From: Lachnospiraceae bacterium MA2020 | GTDB lineage: Bacteria > Bacillota > Clostridia > Lachnospirales > Lachnospiraceae | Direction: 5' to 3' | Assembly (NCBI GenBank): GCA_000746015.1 | Contig: JQKK01000006.1 | Span: 124,001 to 188,000 of the forward strand | Length of the DNA: 64,000 nt | Shown here: one piece after another, positions 51,245 through 60,494 of the stretch | How the letters are laid out: each line of letters begins with the position of its first letter | Numbering within the stretch: position 1 is the stretch's first letter | Made by a program: the position numbers and the translations under genes | Notes under the pieces: model-generated | Told to the model about the DNA's origin: nothing | Databases searched by the model: none | Seen by the model: the letters and a program-made list of their open reading frames with translations, nothing else

Positions 51245-52465
51245 ATGAATAACAAAAGATGGTATGAATGGTTACTTGCGATAACATTCGCTGCAATGAT
51301 TGTAGTTTGCCTCTACCTAAACCTTTTTACAGGTCAGGCTGAGACACTGGCAAACATCATAGTCAATGTAGTAATGTTTGTGATCGTTGGATTAGTTTTC
51401 CTTAATTGTGATATAGGAAGCTTCTCTCCAACAAACAAGATTATTGATGATCTTGAGCGTGCTACAGAAAAGATCCGTTCTGATGCCATGAATTCTCATC
51501 AGTATCTCTACAAAGAGTACCGTTCCGGTAAAGTAGATCTTTTCCGCACTCCTACATTAAAGCGTCTCATGACAGATTATAATCGTGAATTTGATCGTAT
51601 CGAGCGCTCAGACAAAGTATATTACAGATGCGATATCGAAGATTATATTAACTATGACCTTACAGATGCGACCATGCACCGCAATATGCTCAACCAGGTA
51701 TCAGGTGCCATGACCGGTCTTGGAATTTTAGGAACCTTCATTGGTCTTTCGCTCGGACTTCAGGGATTCAATACCGGAACTACCGAGGAGATTACCAATA
51801 GTATCGCACCACTCATGGGTGGTATAAAGGTTGCATTCCATACTTCTATATATGGTCTTATCTTCTCACTCGTTTTTAATTACGTATTTAAGCGTAAGCT
51901 TGACGAAGCAGAGACTGCTGTACACGCTTTCCTTGATGCATTTAAGAAGTATGTCGTTCCTGATATGACTGCTCAGGGTATCAACAGACTTATCGATCTT
52001 CAGCTTCAGCAGGCTGATACTTTGAATGCCATTTCTGAATCTATGGGTGAGCGTATGTACGACAACCTTACAGGAATGATGAACATGCAGATAGGACAGC
52101 TTGACAGGACTCTTTCTGATTTCTGCAATGCAACAACAAAAAATCAGATGGATGCCCTTTCAGATGTTGTCAGAAACTTCATTGTAGAAATGAATAAATC
52201 CGTAGATGGTTCATTCACGCAGCTTGCACATACTGTTGAACAGGCGTACCTTTCACAAAGAGAAAATTCACGTCAGATGACAGAGATCCTTCAGCATACA
52301 GGCTCAACTGCCGAGAACCTTCGCGAAATAGACGAGCGCACAGCTTCCGTTGTTAAAAAGCTGGAAAACTATAACGAAAATGTAGATAATATTCAGCGCC
52401 GTATTGAAAAGAGCATTGACAAGCTTGCCAAGCTCAACGAAAAAAACATCGAGGAGATTGACTAA
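51245..52465 (+). CDS. ZorA/MotA-like proton channel protein with long cytoplasmic tail
   Basis: 406 residues. TM1 about 8-28 and TM2 about 36-55, TM3 about 153-173 (MTGLGILGTFIGLSLGLQGF) and TM4 about 195-215 (KVAFHTSIYGLIFSLVFN), which is the MotA/TolQ/ExbB pattern. Residues about 225-406 form a long Gln-, Asp- and Asn-rich helical tail (coiled coil near 370-406). Such a tail is characteristic of ZorA of the Zorya antiphage system, rather than flagellar MotA. No flagellar genes are in the window. The gene lies directly before an OmpA/MotB-like gene with a 2-nt gap. Confidence 0.82.
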   Translation: MNNKRWYEWLLAITFAAMIVVCLYLNLFTGQAETLANIIVNVVMFVIVGLVFLNCDIGSFSPTNKIIDDLERATEKIRSDAMNSHQYLYKEYRSGKVDLFRTPTLKRLMTDYNREFDRIERSDKVYYRCDIEDYINYDLTDATMHRNMLNQVSGAMTGLGILGTFIGLSLGLQGFNTGTTEEITNSIAPLMGGIKVAFHTSIYGLIFSLVFNYVFKRKLDEAETAVHAFLDAFKKYVVPDMTAQGINRLIDLQLQQADTLNAISESMGERMYDNLTGMMNMQIGQLDRTLSDFCNATTKNQMDALSDVVRNFIVEMNKSVDGSFTQLAHTVEQAYLSQRENSRQMTEILQHTGSTAENLREIDERTASVVKKLENYNENVDNIQRRIEKSIDKLAKLNEKNIEEID

Positions 52466-52467
52466 AT

Positions 52468-53382
52468 ATGGCTAACAGAGGACAAAGAAAAAGAAAGTTG
52501 GATGAAGAAACCAATTACTGGCTTTCCTACTCAGATATGATGGCTGGATTGCTGCTCTGTTTCGTCCTTGTCATCGCCTTTACGGTGCTTCACTCCAAAA
52601 TACAATATGACCTCAAGCAAAAAGAATTGCTTGGTAAAGAAAAAGAGCTCCTTGTTCAGAGTGATGAGCTTGATCTTGAAAAAGAAACTGTCTCAAGCCA
52701 GCAGGCCTTGCTCGACTCTCAGCAGAAGGCTCTCATCGCCCAGGAAGAAAAGCTTGCATCTCAGGAAGATAAACTCAATCAGCAGAGTAAACTTCTTGGA
52801 GAGCTTCAGGCACTTATGGATTCACAGCAGGAAAAGCTGGACAGTATCATCGGTGTAAGGACAGAGCTTATAAAGGCGCTCAAATCAGAGTTTAACGATT
52901 CCGCCCTTGAAGTAAGCGTAGATGAAAAAACAGGTGCTATTTCCTTTAATTCCAATATCCTGTTTGAGTACAACAAAGCTGATCTCAAATCGGGCGGTAA
53001 AGAATTCTTAGATGAATTTCTTCCGAGATATGTAAATGTACTTCTGAGTTCAAAATATAAAGATTATATCTCAGAAATAATCATTCAGGGACATACTGAT
53101 AAAAGCGGTACATACCTCTTCAATTTGGAATTGTCCCAAAAGCGTGCATACTCAGTTGCAAAATATAGTCTTGATGAAAACAATGATAATCTTTCCGATG
53201 CACAACTTGATGCGCTCAGAAATGTTGTTTCGGTAGGCGGCAGCTCATACAGCGATCCGGTATATGATTCAAACGGCGAAATTGATGCAGATGCCTCAAG
53301 ACGTGTAGAAATCCTCTTCCGACTTAAAGACGAAGAAATGATCACAGAAATGATGGAAATCCTTAATTCATCACAAGAATAA
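52468..53382 (+). CDS. ZorB/MotB-like OmpA-domain protein
   Basis: 304 residues; GAGGAG lies at the end of the preceding gene. A single TM at about 20-40 (SYSDMMAGLLLCFVLVIAF) with Asp23, the expected proton-carrying residue in MotB/ZorB stators. A coiled coil (about 50-125: LEKETVSSQQALLDSQQK pattern) leads to the OmpA peptidoglycan-binding domain (about 150-290) with IIIQGHTDKSGT and DASRRVEILFRL. Forms a stator complex with the ZorA-like protein. Confidence 0.85.
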   Translation: MANRGQRKRKLDEETNYWLSYSDMMAGLLLCFVLVIAFTVLHSKIQYDLKQKELLGKEKELLVQSDELDLEKETVSSQQALLDSQQKALIAQEEKLASQEDKLNQQSKLLGELQALMDSQQEKLDSIIGVRTELIKALKSEFNDSALEVSVDEKTGAISFNSNILFEYNKADLKSGGKEFLDEFLPRYVNVLLSSKYKDYISEIIIQGHTDKSGTYLFNLELSQKRAYSVAKYSLDENNDNLSDAQLDALRNVVSVGGSSYSDPVYDSNGEIDADASRRVEILFRLKDEEMITEMMEILNSSQE

Positions 53383-53384
53383 AG

Positions 53385-53425
53385 AATAAAGCGTACAGAG
53401 TTCTTATAAAACCCTGTACGCTTCT
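53385..53425. terminator. Bidirectional terminator
   Basis: AAGCGTACAG and CTGTACGCTT with a loop of about 15 nt, followed by CTTTAATT on plus and TTATTCTTTATTC on minus. It separates the ZorB-like gene from the converging GTPase gene. Confidence 0.78.
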
Positions 53426-53429
53426 TTAA

Positions 53430-54380
53430 TTACTGAAAATATACTACTTCTTCAGCTGCTGGTTCTGCTGACTCAACCTTTTCAGCAAAGAGAACCGGAG
53501 CTTCCTGCCCATAAGTTTTACTCATTGCCTTATCAAGCTTTGCAGTAACCATGACAAACTGCTTCTCCTTAAGTTTCTCAGTATCCGCATATTTGCATGG
53601 GAAACCAACAAACTGGATATCTTCTGCACAGCAAGTCATTGCAAATCTTCCCGGTACAAAAACATCCTTTTTGCCCTTCTTTGGCTTGTAAACTACGCCC
53701 TTGAACTTGACTGTTTTTCCAACATAATTATCAATATTTTCAAAGCAATCAAGATAGAAAATGCCAAAATCATCATCCGGAATTTCTATTACATCAGCAT
53801 TCATGTCATATGGAAGTTCTTCTTTAATGTTCTGATTGATCGTTCCATCAGTCATTTCAAAGATGACCTGAGCTGCTCTGTTTTTAGCCCTTACAGAACG
53901 CTTATAGCCTGCAAGATCCATATCTTCCTTGCATCTGTTAAATACTACAAGATCAGCATACTGGAACTGATTGAGCATCATCATTTTCATGTTTGCAAGA
54001 TATGCCTCATATGTTGAAGCATCTACCAGTGCTATGCCCTCAGCAATAAGCCACTGCTCAGGCAGCGCTTCGATTATAGTATTCTCGTCCCATGTTCCAT
54101 TACACTCAATGATAACTACTTCCGGTCTTACTTCAGCCTCAATTTCCATGAAATTGTCAAAAGTAACCTCAGATTCATCTTCAAATTTATAAACCTTGAA
54201 TCTATTCTTTCTGAGAAGTTCTTCGTCAATTTCGACTTCACCCTCTTCAAGGATTATATAAACCTTATCGCCGCCATCTTCAAACTGGCCTTCTTTCATG
54301 GTTTCTTCAATAAAACTGGTCTTACCACTTTCCAAAAAACCGGTGAACTTATAAACCGGTACTTCTCGCTTTTTGAACAT
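53430..54380 (-). CDS. CobW-like GTPase with C-terminal YcgQ/DUF1980-like domain, metal motif missing
   Basis: 316 residues, ATG with AAGGAG 6 nt upstream. N-terminal CobW-type P-loop (GFLESGKTSF) and a fold shared with the next gene, but the CxCC metal motif is absent; the equivalent region reads IIECNGTWDEN. The C-terminus (about 215-300: VGKTVKFKGVVYKPKK, then GRFAMTCCAEDIQFVGFPC) resembles the OB-like domain of TIGR03943/YcgQ proteins, which work with YcgR-type permeases. It may use GTP to deliver or sense metal without binding it in the usual way; inference. Eleven nucleotides after the upstream CobW gene. Confidence 0.75.
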   Translation of the reverse strand: MFKKREVPVYKFTGFLESGKTSFIEETMKEGQFEDGGDKVYIILEEGEVEIDEELLRKNRFKVYKFEDESEVTFDNFMEIEAEVRPEVVIIECNGTWDENTIIEALPEQWLIAEGIALVDASTYEAYLANMKMMMLNQFQYADLVVFNRCKEDMDLAGYKRSVRAKNRAAQVIFEMTDGTINQNIKEELPYDMNADVIEIPDDDFGIFYLDCFENIDNYVGKTVKFKGVVYKPKKGKKDVFVPGRFAMTCCAEDIQFVGFPCKYADTEKLKEKQFVMVTAKLDKAMSKTYGQEAPVLFAEKVESAEPAAEEVVYFQ

Positions 54381-54390
54381 TCAAAGCTCC

Positions 54391-55467
54391 TTATAATCCA
54401 AACAATTCCTTAAGCTTATCTTCCTTGATTTCTGATCCAATTACACAGATTCTTCCTGTATAATCTGCGCTGCCATGACGGATTTCAAACTCACCAGGTG
54501 TAAGATCAAAATGAAGCCATGTAGTACCATCAGTAGCAGGTACATATCCCTTTGCTCTGAGGATCATGCCATATTCATTATCCTCGGTCTTTGCAAGTGC
54601 TGTAAGTATCTCATTAAGCTTGGCCTCATCAAATTTATGTGATGTTTCCTCGCCCCAGCTTGTGAATACTTCATCTGCATCATGATCATGGTGATGATGT
54701 CCACAGCTGCAGTGCTCTCCATGCTCGTGATCGTGATGATGTTCATGATCATGGTCGTGGTCATGGTCATGATGACAATGCTCATCATGCTCATGCTCGT
54801 GATCATGGTGATGGTGCTCATGCTCATGGTGGTGCTCTACAGCCTCTTTAAGAAGTGACTCTACAAGTGTATGTCCATTCTCCATAGCAGCAAGTATCTG
54901 GTCTCCTGTAAGATCATCCCATGGTGTTGTGATGATTACAGCCTCACTGTTATGCTCACGAAGAAGCTTTGTAACCTCATCGAGTTTTTCCTGCTTCATC
55001 TTCTGAGAACGGCTTATTACGATCGTTCCGGCACTCTCAACCTGATTGTTGAAAAATTCACCAAAGTTCTTGATGTACATCTTTGCCTTGTTTCCATCAA
55101 CAACAGTAACCATGCTGTTAACTTCAAGCTCAGCTGCCTTGTCAGTATTTTCTACTGCTGCAGCAACATCAGAAAGCTTGCCAACACCTGATGGCTCAAT
55201 GATAATCCTGGCCGGATGATACTTCTCAACTACCTCACTCAAAGCCTTTCCAAAATCACCTACAAGTGAGCAGCAAATACAGCCTGAATTCATCTCTGTG
55301 ATATTAATACCAGCATCCTTCAAAAATCCGCTGTCAATTCCAATCTCACCAAACTCATTCTCAATAAGCACTACCTGCTGACCAGCAAATGATTCTGCTA
55401 TAAGCTTTTTAATAAAAGTAGTCTTACCGGCACCCAGGAATCCTGAAATTATGTCTACCTTAGTCAT
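54391..55467 (-). CDS. CobW-family GTPase with histidine-rich metal-binding region
   Basis: 358 residues from the ATG with AGGAG 8 nt upstream; the 10-codon extension lacks a site. COG0523/ZNG1-type metallochaperone GTPase: P-loop GFLGAGKTTF, metal motif GCICC in MNSGCICCSLVGDFG (near 72), then IVISRSQKMKQEKLDEV. A region near 215-270 is almost all His, Asp and Glu (HHHEHEHHHHDHEHEHDEH pattern) and should bind zinc or another metal. The C-terminal CobW_C domain ends with IRHGSADYTGRI. Overlaps the end of ysxC by 8 nt. Confidence 0.92.
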   Translation of the reverse strand: MTKVDIISGFLGAGKTTFIKKLIAESFAGQQVVLIENEFGEIGIDSGFLKDAGINITEMNSGCICCSLVGDFGKALSEVVEKYHPARIIIEPSGVGKLSDVAAAVENTDKAAELEVNSMVTVVDGNKAKMYIKNFGEFFNNQVESAGTIVISRSQKMKQEKLDEVTKLLREHNSEAVIITTPWDDLTGDQILAAMENGHTLVESLLKEAVEHHHEHEHHHHDHEHEHDEHCHHDHDHDHDHEHHHDHEHGEHCSCGHHHHDHDADEVFTSWGEETSHKFDEAKLNEILTALAKTEDNEYGMILRAKGYVPATDGTTWLHFDLTPGEFEIRHGSADYTGRICVIGSEIKEDKLKELFGL

Positions 55468-56068
55468 TTTCTGTCTCCTTACTCTGTAATATTTCATCTA
55501 TTTTAGCTAAAATTTCATCTCTTCCCGTCTTCTTTAATGCAGAAAACTTAAGAACAGTATTTGAAACCTCAGTTCCAAGCGTATTTTTAATATTATTTAT
55601 AGCCTTTTCAAGATCATTTTTACGTATTTTATCACTTTTTGTCGCTATGATAATCGGATGGAATCCTGCATGTACCATCCAGTCATACATCATCTTGTCA
55701 TCTTCAGATGGTGTACGTCTAAGATCCAACAGTAAAAATACTGCTACAAGATTCTTCGAATTAAGCAGATAATTTTCTATCATAGGTCCCCAGGATGCTC
55801 TAAAGTCCTTATGAACCTTAGCATATCCATATCCCGGAAGATCGACAAAATACAATTCCTTATTGATGTTATAAAAATTCATTGTCTGTGTCTTACCCGG
55901 AGTCGCAGAAACTCTGGCAAGTGACTTCCTGTTCATCAATGCATTTATAAGTGATGACTTACCGACATTAGAACGCCCTGCAAAAGCTATTTCCGGCAGT
56001 TTATTATTCGGCAATTTCTTGGTAGTCACACCTACGACTGTTTCAAGTTCAACATTCTTTATTACCAT
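55460..56068 (-). CDS. ysxC: Ribosome biogenesis GTPase YsxC/EngB
   Basis: 202 residues; ATG shares a base with the lon stop. Essential GTPase of the large-subunit assembly in Bacillus. Motifs: GRSNVGKSSLINALM (P-loop), DLPGYGYAKVHKDF (G3), and ATKSDKIRKNDLEKA (G4, TKSD), with SALKKTGRDEI as G5. Directly after lon in one operon; conserved order in Firmicutes. Confidence 0.96.
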   Translation of the reverse strand: MVIKNVELETVVGVTTKKLPNNKLPEIAFAGRSNVGKSSLINALMNRKSLARVSATPGKTQTMNFYNINKELYFVDLPGYGYAKVHKDFRASWGPMIENYLLNSKNLVAVFLLLDLRRTPSEDDKMMYDWMVHAGFHPIIIATKSDKIRKNDLEKAINNIKNTLGTEVSNTVLKFSALKKTGRDEILAKIDEILQSKETEND

Positions 56069-58464
56069 TACTTATCCTCTGCTGAATTTACTTCAGCTTT
56101 TTTCTTTTTCTTCTTTTCCTTTGGTGATGCATGCGGCGGCATATTGCACATTGCAGCTTTAAGAACATCCATCATTTCCGTCATGTATCTTATATCCATT
56201 CCTTCCTTAATCTCGTCAGAAATTTCATCTACATCACGTCTGTTCTTGTCGGGAACAAGTACAGTCATAATCTTAGCATTCTTTGCTGCAAGAATTTTTT
56301 CTCTAAGTCCGCCTATTGGAAGTACTCTTCCTCTTAAAGTTATTTCACCGGTCATTGCAACATCTGCCCTGACCTTTGTTTTTGTCACTGCGGAAAAGAT
56401 TGCTGTTGCCATAGTCACGCCGGCTGACGGTCCATCCTTAGGAGTTGCTCCCTCCGGAATATGTATATGGAAATCATGCTCTTTATAGTAAGACGCACTT
56501 ATCCCATAGTCTTCACTGATTGCTCTAACATAGGTCATAGCAGCCTGTGCAGACTCTTTCATGACATCTCCGAGCTGTCCTGTAAGAACCAAAAGTCCCT
56601 TTCCCGGCATGATATTCACTTCGACTTCAAGAGTCACTCCGCCTACCGCAGTCCATGCAAGACCTCTTACAATTCCAACCGAATCTTCTCCTGCCTCTTC
56701 CTCCGGAAGGTACTTCACATTTCCAAGATACTTTTCAATATTCTTTTCAGAAATCGTTACCGACTTGATATCGCCGTTATATACACTTTTCGCCACTTTC
56801 CTGCATATCTCACCGATCCGTCTTTCCAACGAGCGCACGCCAGCTTCTCTTGTATATCCGTCAATTATCTTGTGAAGCGCCGCATCAGTTACTCTGAGGT
56901 TAGATTTTTTCAAACCATTCTTCTTTATCTGCTTTGCCACAAGATGCTCTTTTGCAATGTGCATCTTCTCATTTTCAGTGTACCCTGATACCTCAACCAC
57001 TTCCATTCTGTCAAGAAGAGGTCTTGGAATTGAATCCGTAGAGTTAGCAGTTGCTATAAATAAAACATTTGAAAGATCGATAGGTACTTCTACATAATGA
57101 TCTCTAAACTCTTTATTCTGCTCTGAATCCAGTACTTCCAAAAGTGCTGACGCAGTTGCTCCTTGATAGTCTGAGCTAACTTTATCAATTTCATCCAATA
57201 AAATCAAGGGGTTATTTACACCAGCTCGCTGAAGACCTGATGCGATAACACCCGGCATAGCGCCTATATAAGTCTTTCTATGGCCCCTGATCTCAGCTTC
57301 ATCACGTACTCCACCAAGCGAAATTCTTATATATTTTCTCTGCAGAGCCTCTGCAACTGATCTGGCTATAGATGTTTTTCCGGTACCTGGTGGTCCTACA
57401 AGGCAAATTATAGGGCTCTGACCCTTTGCAGTAAGATTCTTGACTGCCAGAAACTCCAGCATTCTTTCCTTAACCTTATCAAGTCCATAATGATCACGCT
57501 CAAGAATATTTTTTGCATTTTCGAGTGATTTATTTTCTTCAGACTCTTTATTCCATGGCAGCTCCAGTAAAGTCTCGATATAAACCTGCTCTACGCCGCT
57601 CTCAGAGCTTCCGGAAGGAGTATTTCTGAATCTGTCGATTACCTTTCTTATCCTCTCCTTGACCTCATCAGGCGCATCCAGTGCCTCACATTGCTGAAGA
57701 TATTTATCAGCATCATCATCCGTATTATCTTCACCAAGCTCTTCCCTGATATATTGAAGCTGCTCTCTCAAAATATAGTTTTTCTGATCATTATTTACTT
57801 TTACCTGAATCTTGTCTGCAAGTTCAGTCTTTATCTTAGCTATCTCTATCTCATTATCAAGGATTTCTCTTACAACTTTATATCTTTCTGAAACATCTAT
57901 TGCCTCAAGCACTTTCTGCTTTTCAGTATACTCAAGAGGCATATTTGATATCACAATATCACATAATTCACCAATCTTCTTTATAGCTGCAAGCTGCTTT
58001 TCAAATGAATGTCCAACTTTAGGAAAGAAAGAAATAAAACGACTGAATCTCTCAGTTATATCACGGCACATAGCCGTATTCTCTATTTCTGAAGTATTAT
58101 CAATATCCGCAAAAACTCTGATTTCTGCCTCAACATAATCATCCTTATCATTCAATGATATAAGTTGAGCCCTATCTATAGTTTCCACCATGACACGCAT
58201 TTCATTATCCGGCATCTTTACTATCTGTCTGACTTTTGCCACCGTGCCAACTGTATATAAATCTTCTGTATCTATAGATTCCGCCTCTTCATTTTTACGC
58301 GTTACGATAAATATTTCCTGATTTCCCATCATAGCAGCATTGACTCCAGCCAGAGAGCCTCCATCTACAAGGTCAAAATGTATAATTACATTAGTTAAAA
58401 GAGTCAGACCTGCTATTACCACGCATGGCATGGTTTTTATCTCATCATTATTCTTTTTTCTCAT
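56068..58464 (-). CDS. lon: Lon ATP-dependent protease
   Basis: 798 residues, ATG with AAAAGG upstream. An N-terminal LonN substrate-binding domain, a central AAA+ domain with Walker A GPPGTGKTS and LDEIDKVSSDYQGATASALL, and a C-terminal protease with the catalytic Ser in KDGPSAGVTMATAIFSAV and Lys about 40 residues later (LPIGGLREKILAAKNA). Ends in a Lys-rich tail. Degrades misfolded and regulatory proteins. Operon with clpX upstream and ysxC downstream, each by a few nucleotides. Confidence 0.97.
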   Translation of the reverse strand: MRKKNNDEIKTMPCVVIAGLTLLTNVIIHFDLVDGGSLAGVNAAMMGNQEIFIVTRKNEEAESIDTEDLYTVGTVAKVRQIVKMPDNEMRVMVETIDRAQLISLNDKDDYVEAEIRVFADIDNTSEIENTAMCRDITERFSRFISFFPKVGHSFEKQLAAIKKIGELCDIVISNMPLEYTEKQKVLEAIDVSERYKVVREILDNEIEIAKIKTELADKIQVKVNNDQKNYILREQLQYIREELGEDNTDDDADKYLQQCEALDAPDEVKERIRKVIDRFRNTPSGSSESGVEQVYIETLLELPWNKESEENKSLENAKNILERDHYGLDKVKERMLEFLAVKNLTAKGQSPIICLVGPPGTGKTSIARSVAEALQRKYIRISLGGVRDEAEIRGHRKTYIGAMPGVIASGLQRAGVNNPLILLDEIDKVSSDYQGATASALLEVLDSEQNKEFRDHYVEVPIDLSNVLFIATANSTDSIPRPLLDRMEVVEVSGYTENEKMHIAKEHLVAKQIKKNGLKKSNLRVTDAALHKIIDGYTREAGVRSLERRIGEICRKVAKSVYNGDIKSVTISEKNIEKYLGNVKYLPEEEAGEDSVGIVRGLAWTAVGGVTLEVEVNIMPGKGLLVLTGQLGDVMKESAQAAMTYVRAISEDYGISASYYKEHDFHIHIPEGATPKDGPSAGVTMATAIFSAVTKTKVRADVAMTGEITLRGRVLPIGGLREKILAAKNAKIMTVLVPDKNRRDVDEISDEIKEGMDIRYMTEMMDVLKAAMCNMPPHASPKEKKKKKKAEVNSAEDK

Positions 58465-58533
58465 AAATTATACCTTTTATTATGAAATGACAAAAGGCGA
58501 CCTATAAAGGCCGCCAGATGTCAATGCCAGTTG

Positions 58534-59799
58534 TTATCTGGCCTCTTTTTCTATTTCCTCATAGTGAACTACAAGTGGATCACTTGAACCTTCCACTGCT
58601 TCTTTTGTCACGATAACTTCGCTGATCGTATCATCAGATGGCGCATTATACATAACATCCATCATGACAGCCTCAAGTATTGAACGAAGTCCACGTGCTC
58701 CAGTGTTTCGCTCTATTGCCTTATCAGCAATAGCCTCGACAGCACCCTTTTCAAATGTAAGCTTAACATCATCAAAGTCAAGCATCTTTTCATACTGCTT
58801 TGTGATAGCATTCTTAGGCTCTGTCAAGATACGTACCAATGCATCTCTGTCAAGATTATCAAGAGCCACATTAATAGGAAGTCTGCCTACAAGCTCAGGA
58901 ATAAGTCCAAACTTGGTAAGATCTTCCGGAAGAACCTTATGGAATGCCTCACCCACAGTCTCATCAGAATTCTTGCCTATTACAGCATTAAATCCAATAG
59001 ACTTGCGATCAAGTCTTGTCTCTATTATCTTATCAAGACCTTCAAAAGCACCACCGCAGATAAACAAGATATTAGTTGTATCTATCTGGATAAGCTCCTG
59101 ATGTGGATGCTTTCTTCCACCCTGAGGTGGAACTGAAGCAACAGTACCCTCTAAAATTTTAAGGAGTGCCTGCTGTACACCTTCTCCGGAAACATCACGT
59201 GTAATAGATACATTTTCACCCTTACGAGTAATCTTATCTACCTCATCTATATATATAATTCCTAACTGAGCTCGATCTACATCATAATCAGCAGCCTGTA
59301 TAAGCTTAAGAAGAATGTTTTCAACATCTTCTCCCACATATCCAGCCTCTGTAAGAGAGGTTGCATCTGCAATAGCAAATGGCACATTGATTATCTTCGC
59401 AAGAGTCTGTGCAAGGAGAGTCTTACCTGAACCAGTAGGACCAAGCATAAGAATATTACTCTTCTGAAGTTCTACATCAGAATTTGAATTCTCATTAGAC
59501 ATAATTCTCTTGTAGTGATTGTAAACAGCTACAGAAAGAACCTTTTTTGCTTCCTCCTGACCAATGATATATTCATTAAGGAAATCATTGATTTCCTTTG
59601 GCTTCAACAGATTTATACCGTTGCTATTGGCTCTTGCACGAGGCTCGTCATCAATTTCCTCTTCTATAATATCAGCACATATTGCAATACACTCATCACA
59701 TATATACGCACCATTTGGTCCTGCTATAAGCTTTCTTACCTGATCCTGAGTCTTATTGCAAAATGAGCATCTCACTTTGTTATCGGAATTCTTAGCCAT
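58534..59799 (-). CDS. clpX: ATP-dependent Clp protease ATP-binding subunit ClpX
   Basis: 421 residues, ATG with AGGAAG 8 nt upstream. Zinc-binding domain ([13 protein letters not shown]) at the N-terminus, AAA+ with Walker A GPTGSGKT near 120, [11 protein letters not shown] pore-adjacent region, [10 protein letters not shown], and the sensor motif [12 protein letters not shown]. Unfolds and feeds substrates to ClpP, whose gene is upstream with a 3-nt gap. Confidence 0.97.
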   Translation of the reverse strand: MAKNSDNKVRCSFCNKTQDQVRKLIAGPNGAYICDECIAICADIIEEEIDDEPRARANSNGINLLKPKEINDFLNEYIIGQEEAKKVLSVAVYNHYKRIMSNENSNSDVELQKSNILMLGPTGSGKTLLAQTLAKIINVPFAIADATSLTEAGYVGEDVENILLKLIQAADYDVDRAQLGIIYIDEVDKITRKGENVSITRDVSGEGVQQALLKILEGTVASVPPQGGRKHPHQELIQIDTTNILFICGGAFEGLDKIIETRLDRKSIGFNAVIGKNSDETVGEAFHKVLPEDLTKFGLIPELVGRLPINVALDNLDRDALVRILTEPKNAITKQYEKMLDFDDVKLTFEKGAVEAIADKAIERNTGARGLRSILEAVMMDVMYNAPSDDTISEVIVTKEAVEGSSDPLVVHYEEIEKEAR

Positions 59800-59802
59800 T
59801 AA

Positions 59803-60408
59803 TTAATCTTCCTTTGCTTGCTCAGCAGCCTTACGACTAACAACAATTTCATCTATAAGGCCATAAGCCTTAGCTTCTTCTGCACTCATCCAGTTATCAC
59901 GATCTGTATCATGAGAAACCTTCTCATAATCCTGTCCTGTGTTTGCTGCAAGAATCTTATTAAGCTTTTCCTTTGTCTTAAGGATATGCTCAGCTGCAAT
60001 CTGGATTTCAGTAGCCTGACCCTGTGCACCGCCCAATGGCTGATGGATCATGATCTCTGCATTAGGAAGAGCATAACGCTTACCCTTTGCACCGCCTGAA
60101 AGAAGGAATGCACCCATTGATGCTGCCATACCGATGCAGATAGTAGAAACGTCACACTTTACATAATTCATTGTATCATAAATAGCCATACCAGCTGTTA
60201 CAGAACCGCCAGGGCTATCTATGTAAAAATGAATATCCTTATCAGGATCTTCACTCTCAAGGAAAAGCATCTGAGCAACAACAAGACCTGCTGTCTGATC
60301 ATTGACTTCATCACCTAAAAAGATGATACGCTCCTTGAGCAATCTTGAATATATATCATAGGCTCTTTCGCCTCTATTACTTGTTTCTATGACTGTAGGG
60401 ACTAACAA
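59803..60408 (-). CDS. clpP: ATP-dependent Clp protease proteolytic subunit ClpP
   Basis: 201 residues. TTG start with GGAGG 8 nt upstream; no nearer ATG. The catalytic triad Ser97 (GMAASMGAF), His122 (MIHQPLGG) and Asp171 (TDRDNWM) is complete. Forms the tetradecameric chamber with ClpX. Between tig and clpX in a typical operon. Confidence 0.97.
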   Translation of the reverse strand: MLVPTVIETSNRGERAYDIYSRLLKERIIFLGDEVNDQTAGLVVAQMLFLESEDPDKDIHFYIDSPGGSVTAGMAIYDTMNYVKCDVSTICIGMAASMGAFLLSGGAKGKRYALPNAEIMIHQPLGGAQGQATEIQIAAEHILKTKEKLNKILAANTGQDYEKVSHDTDRDNWMSAEEAKAYGLIDEIVVSRKAAEQAKED

Positions 60409-60446
60409 TTCTTATACCTCCCTTTCCTCTATGTTTTAGAGAACAT

Positions 60447-60468
60447 AGGGCAGCAATAATGCTGCCCT
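60447..60468 (-). terminator. Hairpin between tig and clpP
   Basis: AGGGCAGC and GCTGCCCT with a 6-nt loop, a perfect 8-bp stem. On the minus strand it is followed by ATGTTCTC, without a U-run, so it may reduce or process the transcript rather than terminate it. Confidence 0.5.
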
Positions 60469-60494
60469 GCCCTAAACTTGTTTAACTTTTTTAT

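Noticed and set aside
54564-54827. Alternative-frame ORF through the His-rich tract
   Set aside because: It is an artefact of the CATGAT-type repeats coding for His and Asp in the true frame.
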